NCBI RefSeq assembly: GCF_003259195.1
Contig: NZ_QJPK01000004.1
Location: forward strand, 108,360-172,359
From: Paracoccus sediminilitoris
Lineage (GTDB): Bacteria > Pseudomonadota > Alphaproteobacteria > Rhodobacterales > Rhodobacteraceae
Length of the DNA: 64,000 nt
Direction of reading: 5' to 3'
Shown: positions 1-8,052 of the stretch, piece after piece
Numbering within the stretch: position 1 is the first letter of the stretch
Layout of the letters: every line of letters begins with the position of its first letter
Notes under the pieces: generated by a model
What the model was told of the DNA's origin: nothing
The model's database searches: none
What the model saw: only the letters and a program-made list of their open reading frames with translations
Position numbers and translations under genes: made by a program

Positions 1-475
1 AAGTCATGCGGGCATGGTCGTATTTTCGCAGACCCCGCGCGTCGGTATAGATGATGCGGTCGATGGCATCGATGGTGCGTTCGACCTCAATGACCTTGTC
101 CACCTGTTCCTGATCGCCGCAGATCACCATGCGCGCGCCGCAATGGCCGAGCACATAGGTCATCTCCTCGGCGACGGCGTCCTGATACAAGGGCACGGGG
201 ATCGCACCACACATCTGGGCCGCGATCATGCCCCAATAATGGGCCGGACGGTTGCGTCCGATGATGGCCACGTGGTCGCCGGGGTTCAGCCCCAGGTCCA
301 GCATCCCCAACGCCATGGCACGGATTTCATCGGCGGCTTGCGACCAGGTCCAGCTTTGCCAGATCCCGTATTCCTTTTCGCGGTAAGCCGGCCGGTCGCC
401 GAAACGGGCCACATTCCGCGCCAGAAGCGCGGGAATAGAACGCAATTCGCCCGAAGGCGTCTGCCGGTCCGTCAT
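1..475 (-). CDS. AMP-dependent (long-chain) acyl-CoA synthetase, N-terminal part
   Basis: The first 158 codons of a minus-strand gene that runs off the left edge. The start is ATG at 475 with a strong Shine-Dalgarno (GAGGGAGGAGAC) just upstream. The translation (MTDRQTPSGELRSIPALL..., then GDRPAYREKEYGIW, NPGDHVAIIGRNRPAHYWG and GAIPVPLYQDAVAEE) is typical of the N-terminal lobe of ANL-superfamily acyl-CoA ligases, which activate a carboxylic acid as an acyl-adenylate and transfer it to CoA. The AMP-binding P-loop and catalytic lysine lie outside the window, so the substrate cannot be judged. It is divergent from the two-component genes that follow. Confidence 0.85.
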   Translation of the reverse strand, partial: MTDRQTPSGELRSIPALLARNVARFGDRPAYREKEYGIWQSWTWSQAADEIRAMALGMLDLGLNPGDHVAIIGRNRPAHYWGMIAAQMCGAIPVPLYQDAVAEEMTYVLGHCGARMVICGDQEQVDKVIEVERTIDAIDRIIYTDARGLRKYDHARMT

Positions 476-655
476 GTCTCCTCCCTCGTTGCGCGTCAGG
501 CGCAATGTCGCCCGTGACCTCCTCCGCCACGGCGACGCGTTCACTGTCACGGCCAATCTTTGCCGCAGTTTGTCCCAATTCCAACAAAATGTTACGGCGC
601 TTCCGCAGAAGACGCCCCGATGCTATCGATATGCATGATCATCCGTGGGGGGCTG

Positions 656-2554
656 ATGCATCACGAGGACCAGCAGGCGGGCGCCCTGACCAAGGCGCGC
701 ATCCGCGCCGACCTGACGCGTTCGGGGCTGAACCTGATCGGACAGGCGCTGTCGATCTTTGATGCCGACCTGCAGCTGGCGGTCGCCAACAACCAGTACC
801 AGGCGATGTTCGACCTGCCCAACGCGCTGACCCGGCCCGGTGCCAGCTTCGAGGAGACGATCCGCTTCCTGGTCCTGCGCGGCGAATATGGCCCCCAGGA
901 CGACCCCGAGGCCTCGGTCGCCTATCGCGTGGCCCAGGCCCGCCAGTTCCAGCCGCATTACTTCGAACGCGAACGCGCCGATGGCCGTTGGGTCGCGGTC
1001 GAAGGCGCGCCCCTGACCCAGGGCGGATGGGTCACCGTCTATACCGACATCACCGAGATCAAGCGCCAGGAATCGCTGCTGCGCGCCCGTTCGGCGGAAC
1101 TGTCCGACCAGGTCCTGCAAAACGCCGAACGGCTGGCCGCCGCGAACCGCCAGCTGGCCGCGACCAACGCCGCCCTGTCCGAGGCGCAGCGCATTCTGAC
1201 CCGGACCGAGGCCCGCACCCGCCAGGTGACCGAGATGGTCCCCGCCCATATCGCCCATATGGATGCGCAGTTCCGCTATACCTTCTCGAACCGCAGGCTG
1301 CCGTCGATCTTTCCAGGCGCGGCGGATGACATTGTCGGGCTGACGGTGGAACGCGCACTTGGGGCGCAGACCTTTGCCACGCTGCTGCCCTACATGACCC
1401 GCGCGCTGGCGGGCGATCCGCAGGTTTTCGAGATCACGCATCCCACCTCGGGGCGGCGCATCCGCATCGCCCTGACGCCCGACCGGCAGGGGGCGGGCGT
1501 CTATATCCTTTCGACCGATGTCAGCGCCGAGGTGCAGGCGCGCGAGGCGCTGGCCCACGCCGGCAAGCGTAGCCTGGCCGCGCAGCTGACATCGGGGATG
1601 GCCCATGATTTCGGCAACCTGCTGACGATCATCCTGGGGCTGCAGAGCCGCCTGGCCGCCCGCGACCTGCCCCCGGATGCGGCCCAGGACGTGCAGGCCA
1701 CCCTTGCCGCCGCACGCCGCGGGGCCGATCTGCTGAACCGGCTGGCGCGGATCAGCGGCGAACGCGACCTGTCGCTGCACCCCGTGGACCTGCCCGCGCT
1801 GTGCAGGCAGGTGGCAACCTTGGCGCGCCCGTCCCTGTCCGACGGGACGCGGCTGGACCTGCGGCTGGCGACCATCCCCGGCCCCCTGCTGCTGGACCCC
1901 GACGCGCTGCAGGATTCGCTGCTGAACCTGATCCTGAACGCCGATGCTGCGACCGGCCCGGGGGGCTGCATCACGCTTGCCGCGGGGCGCAGCGGCGACT
2001 GGCTGCAGATCGCGGTCAGCGATACCGGCCCCGGCTTCACCCCCGAAGCCTTGATCCGCGCCACCCAGCCCTTCTTCACCACCAAGGGCGGACAGGGATC
2101 AGGGCTGGGCCTGTCGATGGTCTATGACCAGACCAAGCTGGTGGGGGGCACCTTGCGGCTGGAGAACACCGGGACGGGTGCCCGCGTGACACTGCGCCTT
2201 CCCTGGCGTCCGGTCGTGCCCCAGATGGTGCTGCTGGTCGAGGATGACGACGCGATCCGCACGCAGGTACGAGACCAGCTGACGGGGCTGGGCCATGCCG
2301 TGATCGAGGCCGCGTCCCTGGCCGAGGCGACCGCCCTGACCGACCTTCCCGGCCTGACGCTGATCCTGTCCGACATCCAGCTGGGCGACGGGCTGGGGCT
2401 TGACCTTGCCGCGCCGGTGCCGATCCTGCTGATGACGTCCTTGCCGCCGGGCGACGCGCTGCGCTGTCGCAGCGCCGGGCCGGTGCTGACCAAACCCTTC
2501 ACTTCCGCGCGCCTTGCCGCTGCGCTGGCCCTGGCCACGAAAGACCAGCCATGA
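656..2554 (+). CDS. hybrid sensor histidine kinase with PAS domains and C-terminal receiver
   Basis: A cytoplasmic hybrid histidine kinase of about 632 aa. Domain order: PAS-like domain (about 15-130), long coiled coil (about 135-190), second PAS-like region (about 195-295), HisKA with H box SGMAHDFGNLLTIILG (His about 317), HATPase with N box (LLNLILNADAA), G1 (DTGPGF) and G2 (GQGSGLGLSM), then a receiver with VLLVEDDDAIR and phospho-acceptor Asp about 573 in LSDIQLGDG. No membrane segment is visible. The open frame extends back to 560, but ATG 656 follows a GGGGGG ribosome site at 5-nt spacing and begins just before the PAS domain. The stop overlaps the next start (ATGA), so the two are translationally coupled. 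The single-PAS NahK/ErcS-type kinases look closest; the signal is unknown. Confidence 0.85.
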   Translation: MHHEDQQAGALTKARIRADLTRSGLNLIGQALSIFDADLQLAVANNQYQAMFDLPNALTRPGASFEETIRFLVLRGEYGPQDDPEASVAYRVAQARQFQPHYFERERADGRWVAVEGAPLTQGGWVTVYTDITEIKRQESLLRARSAELSDQVLQNAERLAAANRQLAATNAALSEAQRILTRTEARTRQVTEMVPAHIAHMDAQFRYTFSNRRLPSIFPGAADDIVGLTVERALGAQTFATLLPYMTRALAGDPQVFEITHPTSGRRIRIALTPDRQGAGVYILSTDVSAEVQAREALAHAGKRSLAAQLTSGMAHDFGNLLTIILGLQSRLAARDLPPDAAQDVQATLAAARRGADLLNRLARISGERDLSLHPVDLPALCRQVATLARPSLSDGTRLDLRLATIPGPLLLDPDALQDSLLNLILNADAATGPGGCITLAAGRSGDWLQIAVSDTGPGFTPEALIRATQPFFTTKGGQGSGLGLSMVYDQTKLVGGTLRLENTGTGARVTLRLPWRPVVPQMVLLVEDDDAIRTQVRDQLTGLGHAVIEAASLAEATALTDLPGLTLILSDIQLGDGLGLDLAAPVPILLMTSLPPGDALRCRSAGPVLTKPFTSARLAAALALATKDQP

Positions 2555-3252
2555 CCGATGCCCCGCTGATCGCCATCCTGGACGACGAACCCCAGATCCG
2601 GCACCTGCTGTCCCAAGCTCTGGAACAGGCGGGCTTCCGCACCCAGTGCTTTGCCCGCGCCACCGAATTCGAGGCGGCGCTGCGCCGCATCACCCCCGAT
2701 GTCTGCCTGATCGATCTGGGTCTGCCCGACCGCGACGGGTTGGCTTTGGTGCATCGGTTGGCGATGGATTCGGGGGCGGCAATCATCATCATCTCGGGTC
2801 GGTCGCAGGTGCAGGACCGGATCACCGGGCTGGAGCTGGGCGCCGACGATTACATCATCAAGCCCTTCGAACCCTCCGAGGTCGTGGCCCGCATCCGCGC
2901 CCGCCTGCGCAAGCCCGCGCAGGCCCAGACCCGCAGCGCCCGCACGCTGCGCTTTGCCGGGTGGAGCGCCGATTTCGACCGGTACCTGCTGACATCCCCC
3001 GAAGGGGTGGAAACCCCCCTCAGCCATGCCGAGGCCGAGGTGCTGCGCATGTTCACCGACAATCCACGACGCCTGATCACCCGCGCCCAGATGCTGGAGA
3101 CGCTTGGCGGTTCGGCGGGCGACAGTTTCGATCGGGCGATGGACGTGCGCATCTCGCGGCTGCGCACCAAGCTGTGCGAGGATCCGAAAAACCCGCGCCT
3201 GATCAAGACGATCTATGGCGCGGGCTATATCTTCCTTGCGGAGCTAGATTGA
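2551..3252 (+). CDS. OmpR-family response regulator transcription factor
   Basis: 233 aa: an N-terminal receiver (acidic pair in LDDEPQIRHLL, phospho-acceptor Asp 55 in CLIDLGLPDRDGL, conserved Lys in IIKPFEPSEV) and a C-terminal winged helix of the OmpR/PhoB type (LSHAEAEVLRMF, RAQMLETLGG, VDVRISRLRTKL-like core, IYGAGYIF). It overlaps the kinase gene by 4 bases and is very likely its partner. Because the kinase has its own receiver, this pair may work as a His-Asp arrangement with two alternative receivers. The targets cannot be read from the sequence; the flanking acyl-CoA synthetase and aldehyde dehydrogenase genes are candidates only. Confidence 0.92.
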   Translation: MTDAPLIAILDDEPQIRHLLSQALEQAGFRTQCFARATEFEAALRRITPDVCLIDLGLPDRDGLALVHRLAMDSGAAIIIISGRSQVQDRITGLELGADDYIIKPFEPSEVVARIRARLRKPAQAQTRSARTLRFAGWSADFDRYLLTSPEGVETPLSHAEAEVLRMFTDNPRRLITRAQMLETLGGSAGDSFDRAMDVRISRLRTKLCEDPKNPRLIKTIYGAGYIFLAELD

Positions 3253-3294
3253 GGTCAGAGATGTTGGGGGGGCCGGCCCCGCACGCCTCTGACC
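3253..3294. terminator. inverted repeat between convergent genes, possible terminator
   Basis: GGTCAGAG at 3253-3260 is repeated inverted as CTCTGACC at 3287-3294, enclosing a second GC-rich hairpin (GGGGCCGGCCCC). It lies in the 59-bp gap between the convergent response regulator and aldehyde dehydrogenase genes. There is no T-run on either side, so its role as a terminator is only suggested by position. Confidence 0.4.
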
Positions 3295-3311
3295 CTCGGA
3301 ACAGGCCGTGA

Positions 3312-4763
3312 TCAGGCGTCGCGGTCCCAACCGCTGATGGCCTTGCTGTCCATGAACTCCTCCAGCCCCATGATCCCGCCTTCGCGCGCACGGCCCGATT
3401 TCTTGACCCCGCCAAAAGGCGCCCCGGCCCCGCGCGACTCACCGTTCATCTCGACCATGCCCGCGCGCAGCTGACGCGCGACGCGGTTGCGCTTGGCGCC
3501 GTCCTGCGACTGGACATAGTTCGTCAGACCATATGGCGTGTCATTGGCGATGCGGATGGCCTCCTCCTCATCCTCGAAGGGGATGATCGACAGGACGGGA
3601 CCAAAGATCTCCTCGCGCGCGATGGTCATTTCGTTCGTCACATCGGCAAAGACCGTCGGGCGGACGAAATAGCCGCGGTTGACGCCTTCGGGCAGGCCGG
3701 TGCCGCCAGCGGTCAGGCGTGCGCCTTCATCGATGCCCTTCTGGATCAACCCTTGGATCTTGTCCCATTGGCCCTTGCTGATGACGGGACCGATATGGCG
3801 GCCATCGGCATGGGCGCTGGCGACCTTGGTGTCGTTGGCGACCTGCGTGGCGACCTCGACCGCGCGGTCATAGGCCGAACGCTCGACCAGCATGCGGGTG
3901 GGTGCGTTGCAGGACTGACCGGTATTGTTGAAGCAATGCTTGGCGCCGCGGGCGACCGCCGCATCGTCGGCATCGGCAAAGACGATGTTGGCGCCCTTGC
4001 CGCCCAGTTCCAGCACCACCTTCTTCAGGCTGTCGGCGGCCGCCTTGGTGATGGCGATGCCCGCGCGGGTCGATCCGGTAAAGCTGATCATCTCGACATC
4101 GTCATGGGTGGACAGTTGCGTGCCGACGCCCGGACCATCGCCATGGACCATGTTGAAGACGCCCTTGGGCAGGCCCGCCTCCTCCAGGATCTCGGCGAAG
4201 ACGATGGAACTCAGCGGCGCGATCTCGGATGGTTTCAGCACGCAGGTATTGCCCGCCAGCAGCGCCGGGATGACCTTCAGCGTCACCTGGTTCATCGGCC
4301 AGTTCCAAGGCGTGATCAGCCCCACCACCCCGACCGGTTCCCAGGATATCATCGTGGTGGGCGCATGATCCCCCAAGGGCCGCACGAACTGGAAGTCGCG
4401 GAAGGCGTCGATGAAATTGGTGATGTGGAAGGTGCCGCTGGCGACCTGGTTGTTCAGCGACATCTCGGCCGGCGCGCCCATTTCATGGCTGATGGCCCAA
4501 GCCATGTCCTCGGCCCGCTTCTGATAGATCTCGAGGATCTGCTCGACCTTCGCCAGGCGTTCGGCGGGCGGCGTGGCGGACCATGCCGGGAAGGCACGCT
4601 TGGCGGCGGCGACGGCGGCGTCGGTATCGGCCTGGTCGCCCAGGCTGATGACGGCGACGGCTTCCTCGGTCGAGGGGTCGATCACCTCGAGGTCGCGCGC
4701 GGTCGCGGGGGCCACCCATGCGCCGTCGATAAAGAATTTGCGCTTGTCCAGAACCTGGGACAT
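3312..4763 (-). CDS. NAD(P)-dependent aldehyde dehydrogenase family protein
   Basis: 483 aa with the complete aldehyde dehydrogenase fold. The cofactor-binding segment contains PWNWPMNQVTLKV, the general base glutamate is in LELGGKGANIVFADAD, and the catalytic cysteine (about 285) sits in NNTGQSCNAPTRM. The C-terminal EEIFGPVLSIIPF motif is present. These enzymes oxidise an aldehyde to its acid through a thiohemiacetal; the substrate cannot be named. The frame is open back to 4946, but ATG 4763 has an AGGAGAG ribosome site and gives the family's normal N-terminus (MSQVLDKRKFFIDGAWV). It converges on the response regulator and is divergent from the peroxiredoxin. Confidence 0.92.
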   Translation of the reverse strand: MSQVLDKRKFFIDGAWVAPATARDLEVIDPSTEEAVAVISLGDQADTDAAVAAAKRAFPAWSATPPAERLAKVEQILEIYQKRAEDMAWAISHEMGAPAEMSLNNQVASGTFHITNFIDAFRDFQFVRPLGDHAPTTMISWEPVGVVGLITPWNWPMNQVTLKVIPALLAGNTCVLKPSEIAPLSSIVFAEILEEAGLPKGVFNMVHGDGPGVGTQLSTHDDVEMISFTGSTRAGIAITKAAADSLKKVVLELGGKGANIVFADADDAAVARGAKHCFNNTGQSCNAPTRMLVERSAYDRAVEVATQVANDTKVASAHADGRHIGPVISKGQWDKIQGLIQKGIDEGARLTAGGTGLPEGVNRGYFVRPTVFADVTNEMTIAREEIFGPVLSIIPFEDEEEAIRIANDTPYGLTNYVQSQDGAKRNRVARQLRAGMVEMNGESRGAGAPFGGVKKSGRAREGGIMGLEEFMDSKAISGWDRDA

Positions 4764-4908
4764 CGGACTCTCCTGCTCCATGATTGGGGCACAGCCTGTC
4801 ACCGCCGCCCCGCCGCCGCAAGCCCGCGATGCAGGGCGGATCGACCACTGGCATTCCCGAAAGGGCTGCTTATGTTGAAGCCAACGCAACCCATGGAAAG
4901 GACACCGC

Positions 4909-5565
4909 ATGTCCCTGCGCATCAATGACATCGCCCCCGATTTCACCGCCGATTCGACCGAAGGGCAGATCAGCTTCCACGACTGGATCGGCGACAGCTA
5001 TGCGATCGTCTTCAGCCATCCGCGCGACTTCACGCCGGTCTGCACCACGGAATTCGGCGCCGTCGCCCAGCTGGCACCCGAGTTCGAGAAGCGAGGCACC
5101 AAGGTTCTGGGCGTGTCCGTGGACAGCGTCGATGACCACCAGAAATGGAAATCCGACATCTCGAAGGTCGCGGGTGCACCGGCCAATTTCGCCATCATCG
5201 ACGACAGCGACCTGACGGTGGCCAAGGCCTATGACATGCTGCCCGCCGAATACTATCTGCCGACCGAGGGCCGCACCCCCGCCCATTCGGCCACCGTGCG
5301 CACGGTCTTCATCATCGGGCCGGACAAGAAGGTCCGCCTGACGATGACCTATCCGATGTCGGTCGGCCGCAACTTTGCCGAGATTCTGCGGGCGCTGGAC
5401 GCGGTGCGCAAGACCGATGGCGTGCCGATCGCGACGCCGGCCAACTGGGTGCCGGGTCAGGACGTGATCGTCGCCCTGTCGCTGGACGACAAGGCAGCCG
5501 AGGAAAAATTTGGCCCCCTGGACATCAAGCTGCCCTATCTGCGCTATGCCAAGGACCCGGCCTGA
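4909..5565 (+). CDS. 1-Cys peroxiredoxin (Prx6/AhpC-TSA family)
   Basis: 218 aa cytoplasmic peroxidase. The peroxidatic Cys45 lies in the signature DFTPVCTTEFGAVAQL, with the Prx active-site Arg further on. The long C-terminal dimerisation part (LPYLRYAKDPA end) and the absence of a resolving Cys at the usual 2-Cys position match the Prx6 subfamily, which reduces hydroperoxides using external thiols. ATG 4909 is preceded by GAAAGGACACCGC. The stop codon directly abuts the stop codon of the convergent glycosyltransferase gene, with no spacer, so no separate terminator exists between them. Confidence 0.93.
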   Translation: MSLRINDIAPDFTADSTEGQISFHDWIGDSYAIVFSHPRDFTPVCTTEFGAVAQLAPEFEKRGTKVLGVSVDSVDDHQKWKSDISKVAGAPANFAIIDDSDLTVAKAYDMLPAEYYLPTEGRTPAHSATVRTVFIIGPDKKVRLTMTYPMSVGRNFAEILRALDAVRKTDGVPIATPANWVPGQDVIVALSLDDKAAEEKFGPLDIKLPYLRYAKDPA

Positions 5566-6390
5566 TCACGGCCAGCCATATTGACCCAGCAGGGCGGCGA
5601 TGGCACGGTCATTGCCGCCCTGCCCTTGGGCGGGGCGGTTCACCGACCGCAGGCTGACTGCTTGGCTGCTTTCCCATTCCAGGATCCGGGCGCGTTCCCC
5701 GATCTTGGCGGGCCGTGAACCGGCCATCCGGTGCATCCAGTACAGCCAGATGTCATCGGCCCCCGGCGCCAGCCGCATGAACAGGTCGTCGCGCGTTACG
5801 TCCGGGTGAAACACCCCCGGCGCATAGATCACCCCCGACACGCCGGTTGGAAAGACCAGCGGCCCGGTTTCGGGCGATTGCAGGTTGTGATCCCAGTCTT
5901 CGTATCCGGCGGGCCGGCTACCCGTCATCGTCACGCGATGGGCGCGCAGGCAGGCGACGCCTGCCCCAGCTTGCGCGGCAGCCACCAGCCGCTCCAGCCA
6001 GTCGGCGGGATAGTAGAGGTCGTCATCCGCCGTCGCGATGAAGGCGTCAGGATGGGCCAACAGCGTCGGCACGATCTTCTTGTAGGACCGCCAGGACGCG
6101 CAGGTCCGGATCTCCAACCGGTCCATCCCGGCAATCTCGGGCGGAAGATGGGCATGGTCTTCGTCGTCCAGCCACAGGATCACCCGGTCCGGCTGAACGG
6201 TCTGGCGCGTCAGGGCCTGCAAGGTCGGTGCCAGTGTCCCAAAGCGCGCGGGATAGCTGGTCAATGACACGATCAGCGGAGCGGGTAAGCCATGCGGACG
6301 ACCCGCACGATCGGGCCGCCCGTCTATTTCGGCCACGGCGCGGGCTTGGCGGCGGCGCCGCTTGAAGCGGCGGAACGCATCGCGGATCAT
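5566..6390 (-). CDS. glycosyltransferase family protein (GT-A-like)
   Basis: 274 aa. After a basic N-terminus (MIRDAFRRFKRRRRQARA) comes LIVSLTSYPARFGTLAPTLQALTRQ, a layout seen in predicted bacterial glycosyltransferases, and FIATADDDLYYPADWLERLV, which carries a DxD-type metal/nucleotide-sugar motif (ADDD). A possible acceptor-side region, DDIWLYWMHRMAG, follows. ATG 6390 overlaps the stop of the upstream gene (ATGA), so it is translated with the two preceding transferase genes. The frame is open further upstream but has no better start. Donor and acceptor sugars are unknown; it could also be a sugar-processing protein without transferase activity. Confidence 0.8.
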   Translation of the reverse strand: MIRDAFRRFKRRRRQARAVAEIDGRPDRAGRPHGLPAPLIVSLTSYPARFGTLAPTLQALTRQTVQPDRVILWLDDEDHAHLPPEIAGMDRLEIRTCASWRSYKKIVPTLLAHPDAFIATADDDLYYPADWLERLVAAAQAGAGVACLRAHRVTMTGSRPAGYEDWDHNLQSPETGPLVFPTGVSGVIYAPGVFHPDVTRDDLFMRLAPGADDIWLYWMHRMAGSRPAKIGERARILEWESSQAVSLRSVNRPAQGQGGNDRAIAALLGQYGWP

Positions 6391-7181
6391 GGGTTTTCCC
6401 ACGCGCGGCGCAGCCAGCCGATATCCCCGATGCGGCGGTACCATTTGTGGCCGCGCCCGGCAAAGACGTCCTCCATCTTGGGGGCGCCCGCGAACAAGAC
6501 GATCTTGGCCCCTTCGGGCATGGCCGGATCGCGCAGATAGGACAGAAGATTGCGCGGCACGCAGTCGTTTTTGAAGCTGACGCACCAACCCTTGGGCCAG
6601 TAATGCAGATGCCCACGCGCGGCCAGCTGCGCCGACTGGAACTGCTGGCTGATTTCGTATCCTGCGGTCGCTGCGGCGGGATCGGCCAGATAGGCGTCCA
6701 GGACATAGGCATGGTCCCCAATCCGATACCGGAAGACGCTGGAATTGCCGACGCTGTGCAGAAACCGGTCGCGCCCCGGATTGATGCGGCGCAGGGGCTT
6801 TGCCCGGAACAGGTCGTCGTCGCGGATGATGAGGAAATCGCCCGGCAGGTCGAAGAACGGCGCCAGGTCGTCCACCACCACCAGGTCGATGTCCAGAAAC
6901 AGCGCCGTCCCCGACAGGGACGCATTGGGGCCGCCCAGATCGCGCCGGAACAGCCCGAGCTTGCGCCAGCGCGTGTCGGAATGCCCCTGCGGCAGCCCCA
7001 GCTCGGGCAGCGGCAGCGCCTCGACCTGCGGATCAAGGCCCGTGGCGTCATCGGTGAAACAGATGAAGCGATGCGGGCGCGCCAGATGCCGCCGGACCTG
7101 CGCCGCCAGCCGGTTCACATCGTCACTGCTGTAAAGCGTGCCCCATTTCATCGTCAAAATCAGGAGGGGATCATCTGTCAT
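6387..7181 (-). CDS. glycosyltransferase-like protein
   Basis: 264 aa cytoplasmic protein. The start MTDDPLLILTMKWGTLYSSDDVNRL and FICFTDDATGLD resemble the nucleotide-binding half of GT-A glycosyltransferases. ALFLDIDLVVVDDLAPFF holds a DxD motif (DID) in the right context, and NSSVFRYRIGDHAYVLD follows. Proteins of this type are usually found among surface-polysaccharide genes. It sits between two other small transferase-like genes on the same strand: 21 nt after the upstream gene and overlapping the downstream one by 4 nt. No membrane anchor is visible. The sugar specificity cannot be inferred. Confidence 0.72.
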   Translation of the reverse strand: MTDDPLLILTMKWGTLYSSDDVNRLAAQVRRHLARPHRFICFTDDATGLDPQVEALPLPELGLPQGHSDTRWRKLGLFRRDLGGPNASLSGTALFLDIDLVVVDDLAPFFDLPGDFLIIRDDDLFRAKPLRRINPGRDRFLHSVGNSSVFRYRIGDHAYVLDAYLADPAAATAGYEISQQFQSAQLAARGHLHYWPKGWCVSFKNDCVPRNLLSYLRDPAMPEGAKIVLFAGAPKMEDVFAGRGHKWYRRIGDIGWLRRAWENP

Positions 7182-7202
7182 CGCAAGGGACTCGTGTTCG
7201 GG

Positions 7203-7991
7203 TCATAGATAGGCGTTCAGGATCTCGGCATAAAGGCTGCCTGCGGGAACCTTGCCGTCATGGTCCTCCTGCAGGGTCTTGCGGATTCGGCTGCCCCACA
7301 GATGCAGGCAGATGGTGTCCGTGCCGAAATCGGACAGTCGCCACCGCCCGGGCTCCAGGAACTGACCATGATCATGCACGTCGATGGGGTAGAATGCGGC
7401 CGGTGGCAGGGCATGGTGCAGTTCGTCATGCTGGGTCAGATAGATCGTCAGCGCCTTGGGGCCCGTACTGCCCCAGGCCCATTTCTCGATCGGGTAACCC
7501 TGCCCCAGGGTGCGCACCCAGTATTTCAACCGCCGCGCGCCGGTGATGTGGGGGGCGACGCCGCGGGTCGACGGCGAAAACCGACACAGATCCTGCAATG
7601 TGGGCGATCGGCGCGGAAGTCGCAGGACGGCATTGTTGACCGAGCGACCGGTCTCGAACCCCATGACATAGTCGCCGTCGGGCATCGGGCGCAGGCCAAT
7701 GATGTCCAGATCGACCCAGGTCGCATCGGTCGTCTTCAGCAGTGCATAGCGGAACAGGTTGGCGTGCAGGGCTGGACTGGGCTTGCGCTTGTCGCGATAG
7801 ACCAGGATCCTGGACCCGGACATGACTTCGGCCGCGTCGCGCGTGGTCACGCCGTCGGGGACGTTGGGAATGGGGGCATAGCTGTAAAGCGTCACGGGGT
7901 GCCCCAGACGCATCAATGAATTCAGGCTGGCAATCTCCATCAGGCCCAAGGCCCCGCCGATCCACAGGGTAGCGAGTTCACGCAAAGTCAT
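7203..7991 (-). CDS. glycosyltransferase with DXD motif (GT32/capsular synthesis-like)
   Basis: 262 aa. ALHANLFRYALLKTTDATWVDLDIIG contains the pattern R-Y-x-L ... W-x-D-x-D, which is the sugar-binding DXD region of GT32/alpha-1,4-glycosyltransferase-like proteins. A C-terminal H-L-W segment (TICLHLWGSRIRK) fits the same fold. ATG 7991 (MTLRELATLWIGG) follows AAGGA; the open frame extends 12 codons further. It is the first of three same-strand transferase genes and lies just downstream of the pnp terminator, so it probably has its own promoter in the 7992-8010 gap or receives read-through. Confidence 0.78.
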   Translation of the reverse strand: MTLRELATLWIGGALGLMEIASLNSLMRLGHPVTLYSYAPIPNVPDGVTTRDAAEVMSGSRILVYRDKRKPSPALHANLFRYALLKTTDATWVDLDIIGLRPMPDGDYVMGFETGRSVNNAVLRLPRRSPTLQDLCRFSPSTRGVAPHITGARRLKYWVRTLGQGYPIEKWAWGSTGPKALTIYLTQHDELHHALPPAAFYPIDVHDHGQFLEPGRWRLSDFGTDTICLHLWGSRIRKTLQEDHDGKVPAGSLYAEILNAYL

Positions 7992-8010
7992 GATCCTTGC
8001 TCGCTGGATG

Positions 8011-8042
8011 AAAAAACGGCCGGCCACGATGTGGCCGGCCGT
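8011..8042 (-). terminator. Rho-independent terminator of pnp
   Basis: On the minus strand a 12-bp perfect stem (ACGGCCGGCCAC / GTGGCCGGCCGT) with a 3-nt loop is followed by six T residues. It begins 10 nt after the pnp stop codon and separates pnp from the glycosyltransferase genes. Confidence 0.93.
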
Positions 8043-8052
8043 ATCTTGCAGA

